A DNA stretch of 35,536 bases from an uncultured Prevotellaceae bacterium (lineage in GTDB: Bacteria > Bacteroidota > Bacteroidia > Bacteroidales > Bacteroidaceae): positions 1 to 35,536 of the forward strand of contig CACYKA010000025.1 in the NCBI GenBank assembly GCA_902774795.1. The letters are read 5' to 3'. The position numbers and the translations under genes were made by a program. A model generated the notes under the pieces. It did no database searches, had not been told where the DNA came from, and saw only the letters and a list, made by a program, of their open reading frames with translations. Shown one piece after another: positions 15,063 to 22,656 of this stretch. Position 1 is the stretch's first letter, and each line of letters begins with the position of its first letter.

Positions 15063-16247
15063 ATGAAAGATTTTATTTACTACGCTCCGACAGAAGTGGT
15101 ATTCGGGCAGGAATCAGAGGAAAAAGTTGCTCTTCTGACAAAGAATTATGGTGGCACGAAGGTGCTGGTTCATTATGGTGGTCAGAGTGCCGTTCGTTCA
15201 GGACTTCTAGATAAAGTATGCGGTCTTCTTAAGGAAGGCGGCATAGAGTATGTAACACTTGGCGGCGTAGTGCCCAATCCGAGATTATCACTGGCGCAGA
15301 AAGGAATAGAGCTGTGTCGCAAGGAAGGAGTTGATTTCATCCTTGCTGTAGGCGGAGGCAGTGTTATAGACTCTGCAAAGTGCATCGCCTATGGAGTATG
15401 CTACGACGGCAACGTATGGGACATCTATACTGGCAAGGCAAAGCCTACTGCTATGCTTCCCGTAGCCTCTGTGCTTACTATTCCTGCTGCAGGAAGTGAG
15501 ATGAGCGAGGCCAGTGTTATTACCAACGAAGATGGTGATATAAAAATTGGATATTCCAACGCAATGGCACGTCCAAAGTTTGCCATCATGAATCCTTGTC
15601 GCACCTTCTCGTTGCCCCCTTATCAGACGGCTGCCGGTGTTGCCGACATGATGATGCACACTATGGAGCGCTATTTCACCAAGGATGATGACATGGACCT
15701 TACCACCGACCTGGCAGAAGCTGTGCTCAGAAGGATGAAGACGGCAGTTTTTGCCGTATTGAAGAATCCTGAGGACTATCGCAACCGTGCACAGATAATG
15801 TGGGGCGGCAGTATCGCACACAACGGCTTGACGGGCTGCGGCATCAGTGACGACTGGGCAACACACCAGTTGGAGCATGAGCTGAGTGGTATGTTTGACG
15901 TTACCCATGGTGCTGGCCTTGCTGCCGTATGGCCAAGCTGGGCACGATATGTTATGCACGAGAACCTGAGACGTTTTGTGCGCTTTGCCGTTAATGTTAT
16001 GGATGTTGACAACGATGATACCGACCCAGAAGGAACAGCCCTCAGAGGCATCGAGGCTATGGAGCGTTTCTATCACGCCATTGGTATGCCGATAAATATC
16101 CGTGAACTCATAGGTCGCGAGATTACTGACGACGAGATTCGCGAGATGACACGCAAGTGCAGCCGTGACTATCAACGTACATGCGGATGTTTGAAGGTGC
16201 TTCATGCTGAGGATATGGAGGCTATATACCGAATGGCACGCGGATAA
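15063..16247 (+). CDS. Iron-containing alcohol dehydrogenase, YqhD/Bdh-like
   Basis: I start at ATG 15063 (MKDFIYYAPTEVVFG, 394 residues). The longer upstream frame adds 39 hydrophobic, AT-rich residues that do not belong to the family. It is a group III metal-dependent dehydrogenase, normally an NAD(P)H-dependent aldehyde reductase or butanol dehydrogenase in the cytoplasm. The nucleotide-binding loop is AVGGGSVIDSAKC (residues 95-107). The metal ligands are Asp195, His199, His268 and His282 (DMMMHTME, THQLEHE, THGAGLAA), matching YqhD numbering within one residue. PAAGSEMS is also typical. The GH43 gene starts 23 bases after its stop, so it probably heads that operon. The true substrate is unknown. 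Confidence 0.92.
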   Translation: MKDFIYYAPTEVVFGQESEEKVALLTKNYGGTKVLVHYGGQSAVRSGLLDKVCGLLKEGGIEYVTLGGVVPNPRLSLAQKGIELCRKEGVDFILAVGGGSVIDSAKCIAYGVCYDGNVWDIYTGKAKPTAMLPVASVLTIPAAGSEMSEASVITNEDGDIKIGYSNAMARPKFAIMNPCRTFSLPPYQTAAGVADMMMHTMERYFTKDDDMDLTTDLAEAVLRRMKTAVFAVLKNPEDYRNRAQIMWGGSIAHNGLTGCGISDDWATHQLEHELSGMFDVTHGAGLAAVWPSWARYVMHENLRRFVRFAVNVMDVDNDDTDPEGTALRGIEAMERFYHAIGMPINIRELIGREITDDEIREMTRKCSRDYQRTCGCLKVLHAEDMEAIYRMARG

Positions 16248-16270
16248 AAAACAAAAGAACTTTTATCATT

Positions 16271-18310
16271 ATGAAAAAAAACTTTCTGCTGATAATCGCC
16301 ATTTTCCTAGCTGCCCTCACCACCCCGTCAGCAGGCAAGGCAAAACGTCTGCTCACCGAGAAGGATATGGGCGCATATCTCTTCACCTTCTTCAGCGACC
16401 CTACCCACTCGCTTTTCATGGCCATTAGTTATGACGGCTACAATTTCAAACCCATAAACAACGGCGAGCCCATAATTTCAGGTGACAGCATTGCCGAGCA
16501 GCATGGCATCCGCGACCCGCACATCTACCGTGCTCCGAACGGCAAGTTCTACATCGCCATGACCGACCTGCATATCTTCGGCAAACAGAAAGGCCTGCGC
16601 ACCACACAGTGGGAACGCCCCGACAACTACGGATGGGGCAACAATCGTGGGCTTGTGCTAATGGCTTCAGATGACCTGATACACTGGACGCACCATGTAG
16701 CCCGTATCGACAAGCTCTTCCCCGAAGAATTCGGAGAGCTGGGATGTGCATGGGCACCTCAGACCATCTGGGACCCTGCTGTGGGAAAGCCAATGGTCTA
16801 TTTCACCATACGTCAGAAGGCCGGTGGCCGTACAAAAATGTACTACAGCTATGCCGACGAAACCTTTACAACGCTTGAGACAGAGCCGAAGTTGCTGTTT
16901 GAATATCCTGACGACAAGATTCAGGTGCTCGATGCTGACATCTGCCCCATGCCGGACGGTCGATACTTCATGACTTATGTTTCACAGGAAAATCCGGGTG
17001 GAATAAAGTATATGATTTCCGACCGTATCAATCACTTTGATGATTATCATGCAGAGCAGATTGACGCCGAGAAAAGCGGTTGCGAGGCTCCTAATGTATG
17101 GAAACGCATCGGTGAGAACAAATGGGTTGTAATGTATGACATCTACAGCATCCGTCCCAACAATTTCGGTTTTGTTGAAACAAGCGACTTCAAAACCTTC
17201 ACACCGCTTGGCCATTTCAACGAGGGTGTCATGAAAATTGAGGGTTTTGAGTCACCCAAGCATGGATCCGTAATCCATATTACCAAAGTAGAAGCCAAGC
17301 GTCTGGAGAATTACTGGAACGAACAACAGAAGAAAAAATCACGCGCCATCCGCTCCGGAGAGTTGTGGCCCGATGATAGCGGACGTCATATTAATGCCCA
17401 CGGTGGTGGTATTCTGAAATATGGCGACACATACTACTGGTTTGGAGAACATAAGTCCGACAACACCTCTGATGCCCTTGTCGGCGTGATGTGCTATTCT
17501 TCCAAAGACCTTATCAACTGGCACAACTGCGGCGTAGCCCTTAGTGTAAGCGATGAGCGCGGCTCTGACATCGAGCGAGGCTGCATACTGGAACGTCCGA
17601 AGGTTATCTATAACCCCGTAACGAAAAAATTCTGCATGTGGTTCCACCTCGAACTGAAAGGTCGCGGATATAATGCCGCCCGTTACGGCGTGGCAGTGGC
17701 AAACCGTCCTGAGGGACCATATAAATTTCTATATTCGCAGCGTGCCAATGCCGGCACTTGGCCTATTGAAGGTTCGCCAATGAATTTTGATGAAAACCTG
17801 AAGCGTGACTTCGGCACAGGACAGATGGCCCGCGACATGACGCTTTATATCGATGACAATGGTAAGGCTTATCACATATTCTCGTCAGAGGAGAATTACA
17901 CGCTTCACATTGCAGAATTGACAGGTGACTATCTCCATCATACCGGGCGCTACACCCGCGTGGCCCCCGGCGGTCATAACGAGGCACCCGCCATTTTCAA
18001 GCACGACGGCACCTACTGGATGATTACCTCCGGCTGTACAGGCTGGGAGCCAAATGAGGCACGAATGTTCTCTGCTCCTAGCATCTGGGGCCCTTGGACG
18101 CAACACCCAAATCCTTGTCAGGGACCAAAAGCCGAAAAAACCTTCCTCGGACAATCAACTTTTGTTCTGACACTTGAAGACGGCCGACATATATTCATGG
18201 CCGACATCTGGCGTCCTCGTCATCCGAGTGATGCCAGATATATCTGGCTCCCCATCGAATTCGAAAACGGCAAACCTGTCATTAAGTGGCGTGATGAGTG
18301 GGATTTTTAA
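16271..18310 (+). CDS. Secreted protein with two GH43-type beta-propeller domains
   Basis: 679 residues with a signal peptide (MKKNFLLIIAIFLAALTTPSAG). Domain 1 (about 30-345) is a five-bladed GH43-like propeller with Asp82 (IRDPHIYR) as base, Asp221/223 (VLDADICPMPDGRYF) as modulator and Glu272 (CEAPNVWK) as acid. Domain 2 (about 358-679) starts with GELWPDDSGRHINAHGGGIL. It includes GDTYYWFGEHK, LERPKVIYN, RDMTLYIDDNGKAYHIF and Glu571 (HNEAPAIFK). These features resemble GH43 subfamily 24 exo-beta-1,3-galactanases. Both domains appear to keep catalytic residues, so the protein may cleave two linkages of an arabinogalactan-like glycan. The subfamily calls are from memory of motifs and are moderate in confidence. 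It sits between the dehydrogenase and a second GH43-like gene. Confidence 0.85.
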   Translation: MKKNFLLIIAIFLAALTTPSAGKAKRLLTEKDMGAYLFTFFSDPTHSLFMAISYDGYNFKPINNGEPIISGDSIAEQHGIRDPHIYRAPNGKFYIAMTDLHIFGKQKGLRTTQWERPDNYGWGNNRGLVLMASDDLIHWTHHVARIDKLFPEEFGELGCAWAPQTIWDPAVGKPMVYFTIRQKAGGRTKMYYSYADETFTTLETEPKLLFEYPDDKIQVLDADICPMPDGRYFMTYVSQENPGGIKYMISDRINHFDDYHAEQIDAEKSGCEAPNVWKRIGENKWVVMYDIYSIRPNNFGFVETSDFKTFTPLGHFNEGVMKIEGFESPKHGSVIHITKVEAKRLENYWNEQQKKKSRAIRSGELWPDDSGRHINAHGGGILKYGDTYYWFGEHKSDNTSDALVGVMCYSSKDLINWHNCGVALSVSDERGSDIERGCILERPKVIYNPVTKKFCMWFHLELKGRGYNAARYGVAVANRPEGPYKFLYSQRANAGTWPIEGSPMNFDENLKRDFGTGQMARDMTLYIDDNGKAYHIFSSEENYTLHIAELTGDYLHHTGRYTRVAPGGHNEAPAIFKHDGTYWMITSGCTGWEPNEARMFSAPSIWGPWTQHPNPCQGPKAEKTFLGQSTFVLTLEDGRHIFMADIWRPRHPSDARYIWLPIEFENGKPVIKWRDEWDF

Positions 18311-18340
18311 TTCTGCTAACTGATAAACATAATAAAAAAG

Positions 18341-19357
18341 ATGAAAGAACGTTCTAATTTAAGAATAGCATTGCTTACCCTGCTGCTTATGATGGCAATG
18401 GAATATGCCGATGCACAGCCGAGAGAGCCGAGAGTCAGACAGAATGTCCCAACCGACTCAATCCGCATGAGCGACCCTGCAGTACTGGCTGATAAAAAGA
18501 CGGGAATGTACTACATGACAGGTACTGGCGGCATGATGTGGCGCAGCAAGGACCTTAATCTGTGGGAAGGCCCCTTCAGGGTGACTAAGTTCGACAAGCA
18601 TTCATGGATGGGACCTCATCCAATGATATGGGCTGCCGAGCCTTATGTTATCGACGGCATCTATTATCTGTTCGCCACCTTCACCAATAGGGATGTGAAG
18701 ATTGACAACGTTCGCGGTAATGTCATAGAGCGCAGGGCATGTCAGGTGCTCAAAGCTGACAATCCTATGGGCCCATACAAAGCCTTCGGCGACTCCACAT
18801 ATCTGCCTGCTAACCGCCCTACCCTTGATGGCACATACTGGCGCGATACTGACGGCAAGCCTTATATGGTGTTCTGCGGCGAGTGGTTGCAAAACTGGAA
18901 CGGAACGATAGAGAAGATTGAGCTGAAACCAGACCTTAGCGGTACGGTAGGAGAACCGAAAGTGCTCTTCCGTGCAAGTGATTCTCCATGGAGCCGCGAG
19001 AGAGTGCATGACGAGCACGGCAAGACAAAGATAACCTGGAACAAGGTTACTGACGGCCCTTGGCTATTTCGCACAGGAACGGGACGCCTCGGAATGCTAT
19101 GGACATCGTGGGTTTTTGATATATATACTCAGGGTGTGGCATATTCTGAAAGCGGTACGCTCGATGGGCCGTGGATTCAGGAGCCTGAGCCAATCACTCC
19201 TCCGAACTTCGGACATAGTATGCTCTTCCAGCGCTTCGACGGCCAGTGGATGATGTCTGTTCACAGCCATATGAAAGACTCATGGGGAAGAACCGTCCGC
19301 CGCCCCCACTTCTTTGAAGTAGATCTTTCTGGCGACAAACTAATTATAAAAAAATGA
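18341..19357 (+). CDS. Secreted GH43-like glycoside hydrolase
   Basis: 338 residues with a signal peptide (RIALLTLLLMMAMEYADAQ). It is a single five-bladed propeller. Asp45 in RMSDPAVLA is the expected base, and Asp163 in TLDGTYWRDTDGKPYMVF is the expected modulator. The usual acid motif EGP is replaced by VTDGPWLFR, with Asp238. Blade motifs such as YYMTGTGG, YYLFATFTN and LGMLWTSW are clear. Because the acid position differs, the subfamily may be one that uses Asp there, or the enzyme may be altered; I cannot decide without an alignment. It follows the two-domain GH43 gene by 30 bases and overlaps the next gene by four bases (ATGA), which indicates translational coupling. Confidence 0.82.
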   Translation: MKERSNLRIALLTLLLMMAMEYADAQPREPRVRQNVPTDSIRMSDPAVLADKKTGMYYMTGTGGMMWRSKDLNLWEGPFRVTKFDKHSWMGPHPMIWAAEPYVIDGIYYLFATFTNRDVKIDNVRGNVIERRACQVLKADNPMGPYKAFGDSTYLPANRPTLDGTYWRDTDGKPYMVFCGEWLQNWNGTIEKIELKPDLSGTVGEPKVLFRASDSPWSRERVHDEHGKTKITWNKVTDGPWLFRTGTGRLGMLWTSWVFDIYTQGVAYSESGTLDGPWIQEPEPITPPNFGHSMLFQRFDGQWMMSVHSHMKDSWGRTVRRPHFFEVDLSGDKLIIKK

Positions 19358-20406
19358 GGAATTTAATCACTTGCATTTTGGCTACATTGGGGTTGTCAAC
19401 AGCCTGTGGCCAGCAGAATTTTGAGAACAGAGACGCAAATGGCTTTCTTGAGGTTACTGAGACACCAGGAGTCATAATACTTGACGTGCGTACTGCCGCC
19501 GAATATGCCGACGGCCACCTGCCTGGAGCCTTAAACATCGACCAGGCTAACAGCAATTTCATTGACAAAGTTAAAGCATCATTGCCCACCGACAAGACGT
19601 TAGCCCTGTATTGCAGAAGCGGACGCCGCTCCGCTAACGTAGCAGGCATACTTGCCAACGAAGGCTATAAGTGCGTGAATCTCATGGGAGGCATTATTGC
19701 ATGGAAAGATGCAGGGCTGCCAGTTACTACTGACACCTACGAGGTTGACGTATTCAAGACCAAGAGCGGTAAGACCGTAAAGTTTCACGCCCTCGTACAC
19801 GCAAGTATCCGAATGGAATATGACGGTATGGAGATACAGATAGATCCTGTTACAAAACTGGGGCAACGCACCATCGACTGCACGGCAATGCCTAAGGCAG
19901 ACTGCATTTTTGTTACCCACGAACACGGCGATCATTTCGACAAGGAAGCCATCCGTCAGCTTTCCGGTGACAAGACACACCTTATTACCAACAAACGATG
20001 TGCCGATATGTTAGGCTACGGTGAAGTTATGGTCAACGGTCAGAGTTCCAAGTTCAACAACATCTCTATAGAAGCAGTTCCGGCTTACAACACCTCTGAA
20101 GGACGCCAACAATTCCACCCTAAAGGACGCGACAACGGATATATCCTTACCATCGACGGACTGAGAATATACATCGCAGGTGATACAGAAGACATCCCCG
20201 AGATGGCAGATATCAAGGACATTGACATTGCTTTCCTGCCTTGCAATCAACCCTATACCATGACTCCAGAACAGTTGGTAAAGGCTGCAAAGACCATTAA
20301 GCCTAAGGTTCTGTTCCCCTACCATTACGGAAATACAGACCTCAGCGGAGTACCCGCACAACTAAAGGGTGATAATATCGACGTAAGGATAAGACACTAT
20401 GAATAA
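19354..20406 (+). CDS. Exported rhodanese/metallo-beta-lactamase (UlaG-like) fusion
   Basis: 350 residues. The N-terminus looks like an export or lipoprotein signal (ILATLGLSTAC, Cys18), although the lipobox is not ideal. Residues about 24-125 form a rhodanese domain with active-site Cys87 in YCRSGRRS, preceded by LDVRTAAEYADGHLPGA. Residues about 132-350 form an UlaG-type metallo-beta-lactamase fold. It has HASIRMEYDG, the metal motif THEHGDHFD (His189, His191, Asp193, His194), Asp277 in IAGDTED and His324 in FPYHYG. The known persulfide dioxygenase fusions have the opposite order, with rhodanese last. Substrate and role are unknown. Its start overlaps the preceding GH43-like stop by four bases. 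Confidence 0.88.
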   Translation: MRNLITCILATLGLSTACGQQNFENRDANGFLEVTETPGVIILDVRTAAEYADGHLPGALNIDQANSNFIDKVKASLPTDKTLALYCRSGRRSANVAGILANEGYKCVNLMGGIIAWKDAGLPVTTDTYEVDVFKTKSGKTVKFHALVHASIRMEYDGMEIQIDPVTKLGQRTIDCTAMPKADCIFVTHEHGDHFDKEAIRQLSGDKTHLITNKRCADMLGYGEVMVNGQSSKFNNISIEAVPAYNTSEGRQQFHPKGRDNGYILTIDGLRIYIAGDTEDIPEMADIKDIDIAFLPCNQPYTMTPEQLVKAAKTIKPKVLFPYHYGNTDLSGVPAQLKGDNIDVRIRHYE

Positions 20407-20429
20407 TTGAACATTGAAAACTGAAAATC

Positions 20430-20570
20430 ATGTCCCGTTTCACACATTCAGAAGAGCAACGTCGTGACGAGCTCATACGCCTTATTGAAAACTCAATAGA
20501 AAAACTTACCATTCAAGAGCTTGAAGCACTATACTACGACATGACCACAAAGTCATATATTAACGACTGA
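20430..20570 (+). CDS. 46-residue helical protein of unknown function
   Basis: ATG at 20430 and TGA at 20568-20570 give MSRFTHSEEQRRDELIRLIE, then NSIEKLTIQELEALYYDMTT and KSYIND. It is highly charged with amphipathic helical spacing, and has no signal peptide or membrane segment. It lies 23 bases after the rhodanese fusion stop and directly before a terminator, so it is the last gene of the operon. A well-formed coding pattern in this position supports a real gene. I do not recognise the family. Confidence 0.65.
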   Translation: MSRFTHSEEQRRDELIRLIENSIEKLTIQELEALYYDMTTKSYIND

Positions 20571-20603
20571 TTATAGTTATTGTGGTAAGTTAGAGTTAAA
20601 ATA

Positions 20604-20636
20604 AAAGCCTCAGAGTATTAAACTCCGAGGCTTTTT
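20604..20636. terminator. Bidirectional terminator between convergent genes
   Basis: AAAGCCTCAGAGT (20604-20616) pairs with ACTCCGAGGCTTT (20622-20634), with one mismatch and a 5-base loop. TTTTTG follows on the plus strand and TTTTATTTTA on the minus strand. It can end both the GH43 operon and the lysozyme-like gene. Confidence 0.85.
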
Positions 20637-20657
20637 GTTTATTTAACCTTTTTATTT

Positions 20658-21095
20658 TTATCCATTGTAGTGGCGCATTACCTTATTATAATAACGCTGA
20701 GTGCCACGAACAGAATAACGAGCTCCGCCATTCCATATACGTATGGCCTTTTCTATATCATTAGAAGGGTTATACTTGCTCATGTAGACAACAAACATCT
20801 CCCTTGACTTTTCCTTGCTGAAACGATCGTTGAGCTTGAAACGCTTTGACGAACCTTTTTGTTTAAGGATGGCGTTACAGTCATACACCAGACCTGGTGA
20901 AATCTGCATAACTCCAACATACTGGCCACATACGGCACGCGGGTTGCCTCCACTCTCTACTTTTGTGATAGCATCCATTACAGGACCCCAATCGAACTCC
21001 TCATCTTTCTCTACACGTGCATACGCACTAACTGAAAACACAGCAATTAATGCTGAGCAAATAACATTCTTAAAAAATCTACTTCCAAATATCAT
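20658..21095 (-). CDS. Small secreted lysozyme/transglycosylase-like protein
   Basis: 145 residues with a signal peptide (FFKNVICSALIAVFSVSAYA). The mature part has the hallmarks of a lysozyme-like/SLT fold. A catalytic Glu47 sits in AITKVESGGNP, followed by the YVGVMQISPGLV segment (like G-x-M-Q-I-x-P) and the C-terminal AIRIWNGGARYSVRGTQRYY (like A-x-x-x-Y-N-x-G). It probably cleaves peptidoglycan glycan strands in the periplasm or outside the cell. It is monocistronic, with its own promoter about 130 bases upstream and a shared terminator downstream. Confidence 0.85.
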   Translation of the reverse strand: MIFGSRFFKNVICSALIAVFSVSAYARVEKDEEFDWGPVMDAITKVESGGNPRAVCGQYVGVMQISPGLVYDCNAILKQKGSSKRFKLNDRFSKEKSREMFVVYMSKYNPSNDIEKAIRIWNGGARYSVRGTQRYYNKVMRHYNG

Positions 21096-21225
21096 GACTC
21101 TGATTTTGGTGAAACAATGATACGAGTGACATATTACGGGGGTGTGATACTACAATCAAGATTACGTAGTGGTAGAAATATGTCGGTGGGTATTCTCGTA
21201 CCGCAATCATTTTGATTTGCGGGTG

Positions 21226-21257
21226 CAAAGGTAACAATAAAAAACTGTGTGCGCAAA
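21226..21257 (-). promoter_or_regulatory. Promoter of the lysozyme-like gene
   Basis: On the minus strand TTTG (21257-21254) precedes TACCTTTG (21233-21226) by exactly 20 bases, a full consensus match. It implies an unusually long leader of about 120 bases before the ATG at 21095. Confidence 0.75.
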
Positions 21258-21459
21258 CAATTTTGTATAAAATATCAATAATTAAGGCTTTTTTTGATAT
21301 GAATCAAATTAACTAAAATGTTGTTCTTTAATAAATATTGATTGTTGAAAGGCAAGATTTTTAGATGTAAAATACTAGGAAAACATGTAAGTTTATTCTT
21401 TTTTAACAACATGAGATTATTTTATTTTAGAAATAGGTGGAAATAATAAAAAAAATTAT

Positions 21460-21467
21460 TATCTTTG
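21460..21467 (+). promoter_or_regulatory. -7 box of the purM-to-tsaD cluster
   Basis: TATCTTTG followed by CAG fits TAnnTTTG. It lies inside the longest open frame of purM and so rules out a start at 21437. The next ATGs are at 21479 and 21491. The -33 element is weak. Confidence 0.7.
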
Positions 21468-21490
21468 CAGCGCGTTATATGTTAAAGGAT

Positions 21491-22654
21491 ATGGATAATA
21501 GATATATGCTACGCGGCGTGAGTGCCGCAAAGGAAGATGTTCACAACGCTATTAAGAACATTGACAAGGGGATATTTCCGCAGGCTTTCTGCAAGATTAT
21601 TCCTGACATTCTTGGCGGTGACCCTGAATACTGTAATATCATGCATGCTGACGGCGCAGGAACGAAGTCGAGCCTAGCCTATATGTATTGGAAAGAGACT
21701 GGCGACTTGTCTGTATGGAAAGGCATAGCACAGGATGCGCTAATAATGAATACCGATGACCTGCTTTGTGTTGGTGCTGTAGATAATATTCTTGTATCGA
21801 GCACCATTGGACGAAACAAGATGCTGGTGCCAGGAGAGGTTATTAGCGCCATCATCAACGGTACAGACGAACTGCTGCAGGAAATGCGCGAGATGGGTGT
21901 AGGAATATATGCTACTGGTGGTGAGACTGCTGACGTGGGCGACTTGACACGAACAATCATCGTAGACTCAACAGTAACCTGCCGCATGAAGAGAAGCGAC
22001 GTAATAGACAATGCCAACATCCGCCCAGGTGACGTGATAGTGGGTCTGGCAAGCTACGGACAAGCAACATACGAGAAAGAATACAACGGCGGTATGGGTA
22101 GCAATGGTCTGACATCAGCACGCCACGACGTATTCTCAAAGTACTATGCAGAGAAATATCCGGAAAGCTATGACCACGCTGTGCCATACGACTTGGTATA
22201 TTCAGGGTCATGCCGCTTCGAACACCAGATAGAAGACAGTCCCCTGAATGCAGGAAAGCTGGTACTCTCCCCTACCCGCACCTATGCCCCAGTCATAAAG
22301 AAAATGCTTGACCTGATGAGGGCAGACATACACGGAATGGTACACTGTACAGGCGGAGCACAGACAAAGGTGCTGCACTTCGTGAGCGATAACTGCAGGG
22401 TAATAAAGGACAACATGTTCCCTGTTCCACCACTGTTCAAACTTATCCACGACCAGAGCGGTACAGACTGGAAAGAGATGTACAAGGTATTCAACATGGG
22501 ACACCGCATGGAGATATACGTTGCTCCTGAGAATGCTGAGAAAGTAATAGAGATAAGCAAGTCGTTTAACATTGACGCACAAATTGTAGGACATATTGAA
22601 GAAGGCCAGAAGTCGCTGAAGATTAAGTCCGAGTTCGGAGAATTTGATTACTAA
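21491..22654 (+). CDS. purM: Phosphoribosylformylglycinamidine cyclo-ligase (AIR synthase)
   Basis: It closes the imidazole ring of AIR in purine synthesis using ATP. I choose ATG 21491 (MDNRYMLRGVSAAKEDVHNA, 387 residues) because it matches the Bacteroides form of the enzyme and lies 24 bases after the -7 box. ATG 21479 is possible but would leave almost no leader. Key motifs are MHADGAGTKSSLAY, DLLCVGAVDNILVSSTIGRN, YATGGETADVGD, the glycine-rich YNGGMGSNGLTSARHD and GMVHCTGGAQTK. The Bacteroidota-type PurM is longer than the enterobacterial one, and this fits. prfA follows after two bases. Confidence 0.95.
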   Translation: MDNRYMLRGVSAAKEDVHNAIKNIDKGIFPQAFCKIIPDILGGDPEYCNIMHADGAGTKSSLAYMYWKETGDLSVWKGIAQDALIMNTDDLLCVGAVDNILVSSTIGRNKMLVPGEVISAIINGTDELLQEMREMGVGIYATGGETADVGDLTRTIIVDSTVTCRMKRSDVIDNANIRPGDVIVGLASYGQATYEKEYNGGMGSNGLTSARHDVFSKYYAEKYPESYDHAVPYDLVYSGSCRFEHQIEDSPLNAGKLVLSPTRTYAPVIKKMLDLMRADIHGMVHCTGGAQTKVLHFVSDNCRVIKDNMFPVPPLFKLIHDQSGTDWKEMYKVFNMGHRMEIYVAPENAEKVIEISKSFNIDAQIVGHIEEGQKSLKIKSEFGEFDY

Positions 22655-22656
22655 GT

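Larger units (their letters stand above)
21096..21490. other. Divergent intergenic region between the lysozyme-like gene and purM
   Basis: These 395 bases hold the lysozyme promoter (21226-21257) with a 5' UTR of roughly 120 bases (21096-21219), and the purM -7 box (21460-21467). Bases 21260-21440 are AT-rich with no gene or clear hairpin that I can support. Confidence 0.6.

Noticed and set aside
15288-16205. 305-codon minus-strand ORF inside the alcohol dehydrogenase gene
   Set aside because: It has no recognisable motifs and is antisense to a gene with complete metal and cofactor sites.
21437-21490. Upstream start for purM
   Set aside because: The -7 box TATCTTTG lies inside this extension, and Bacteroides-type PurM begins at the later Met.
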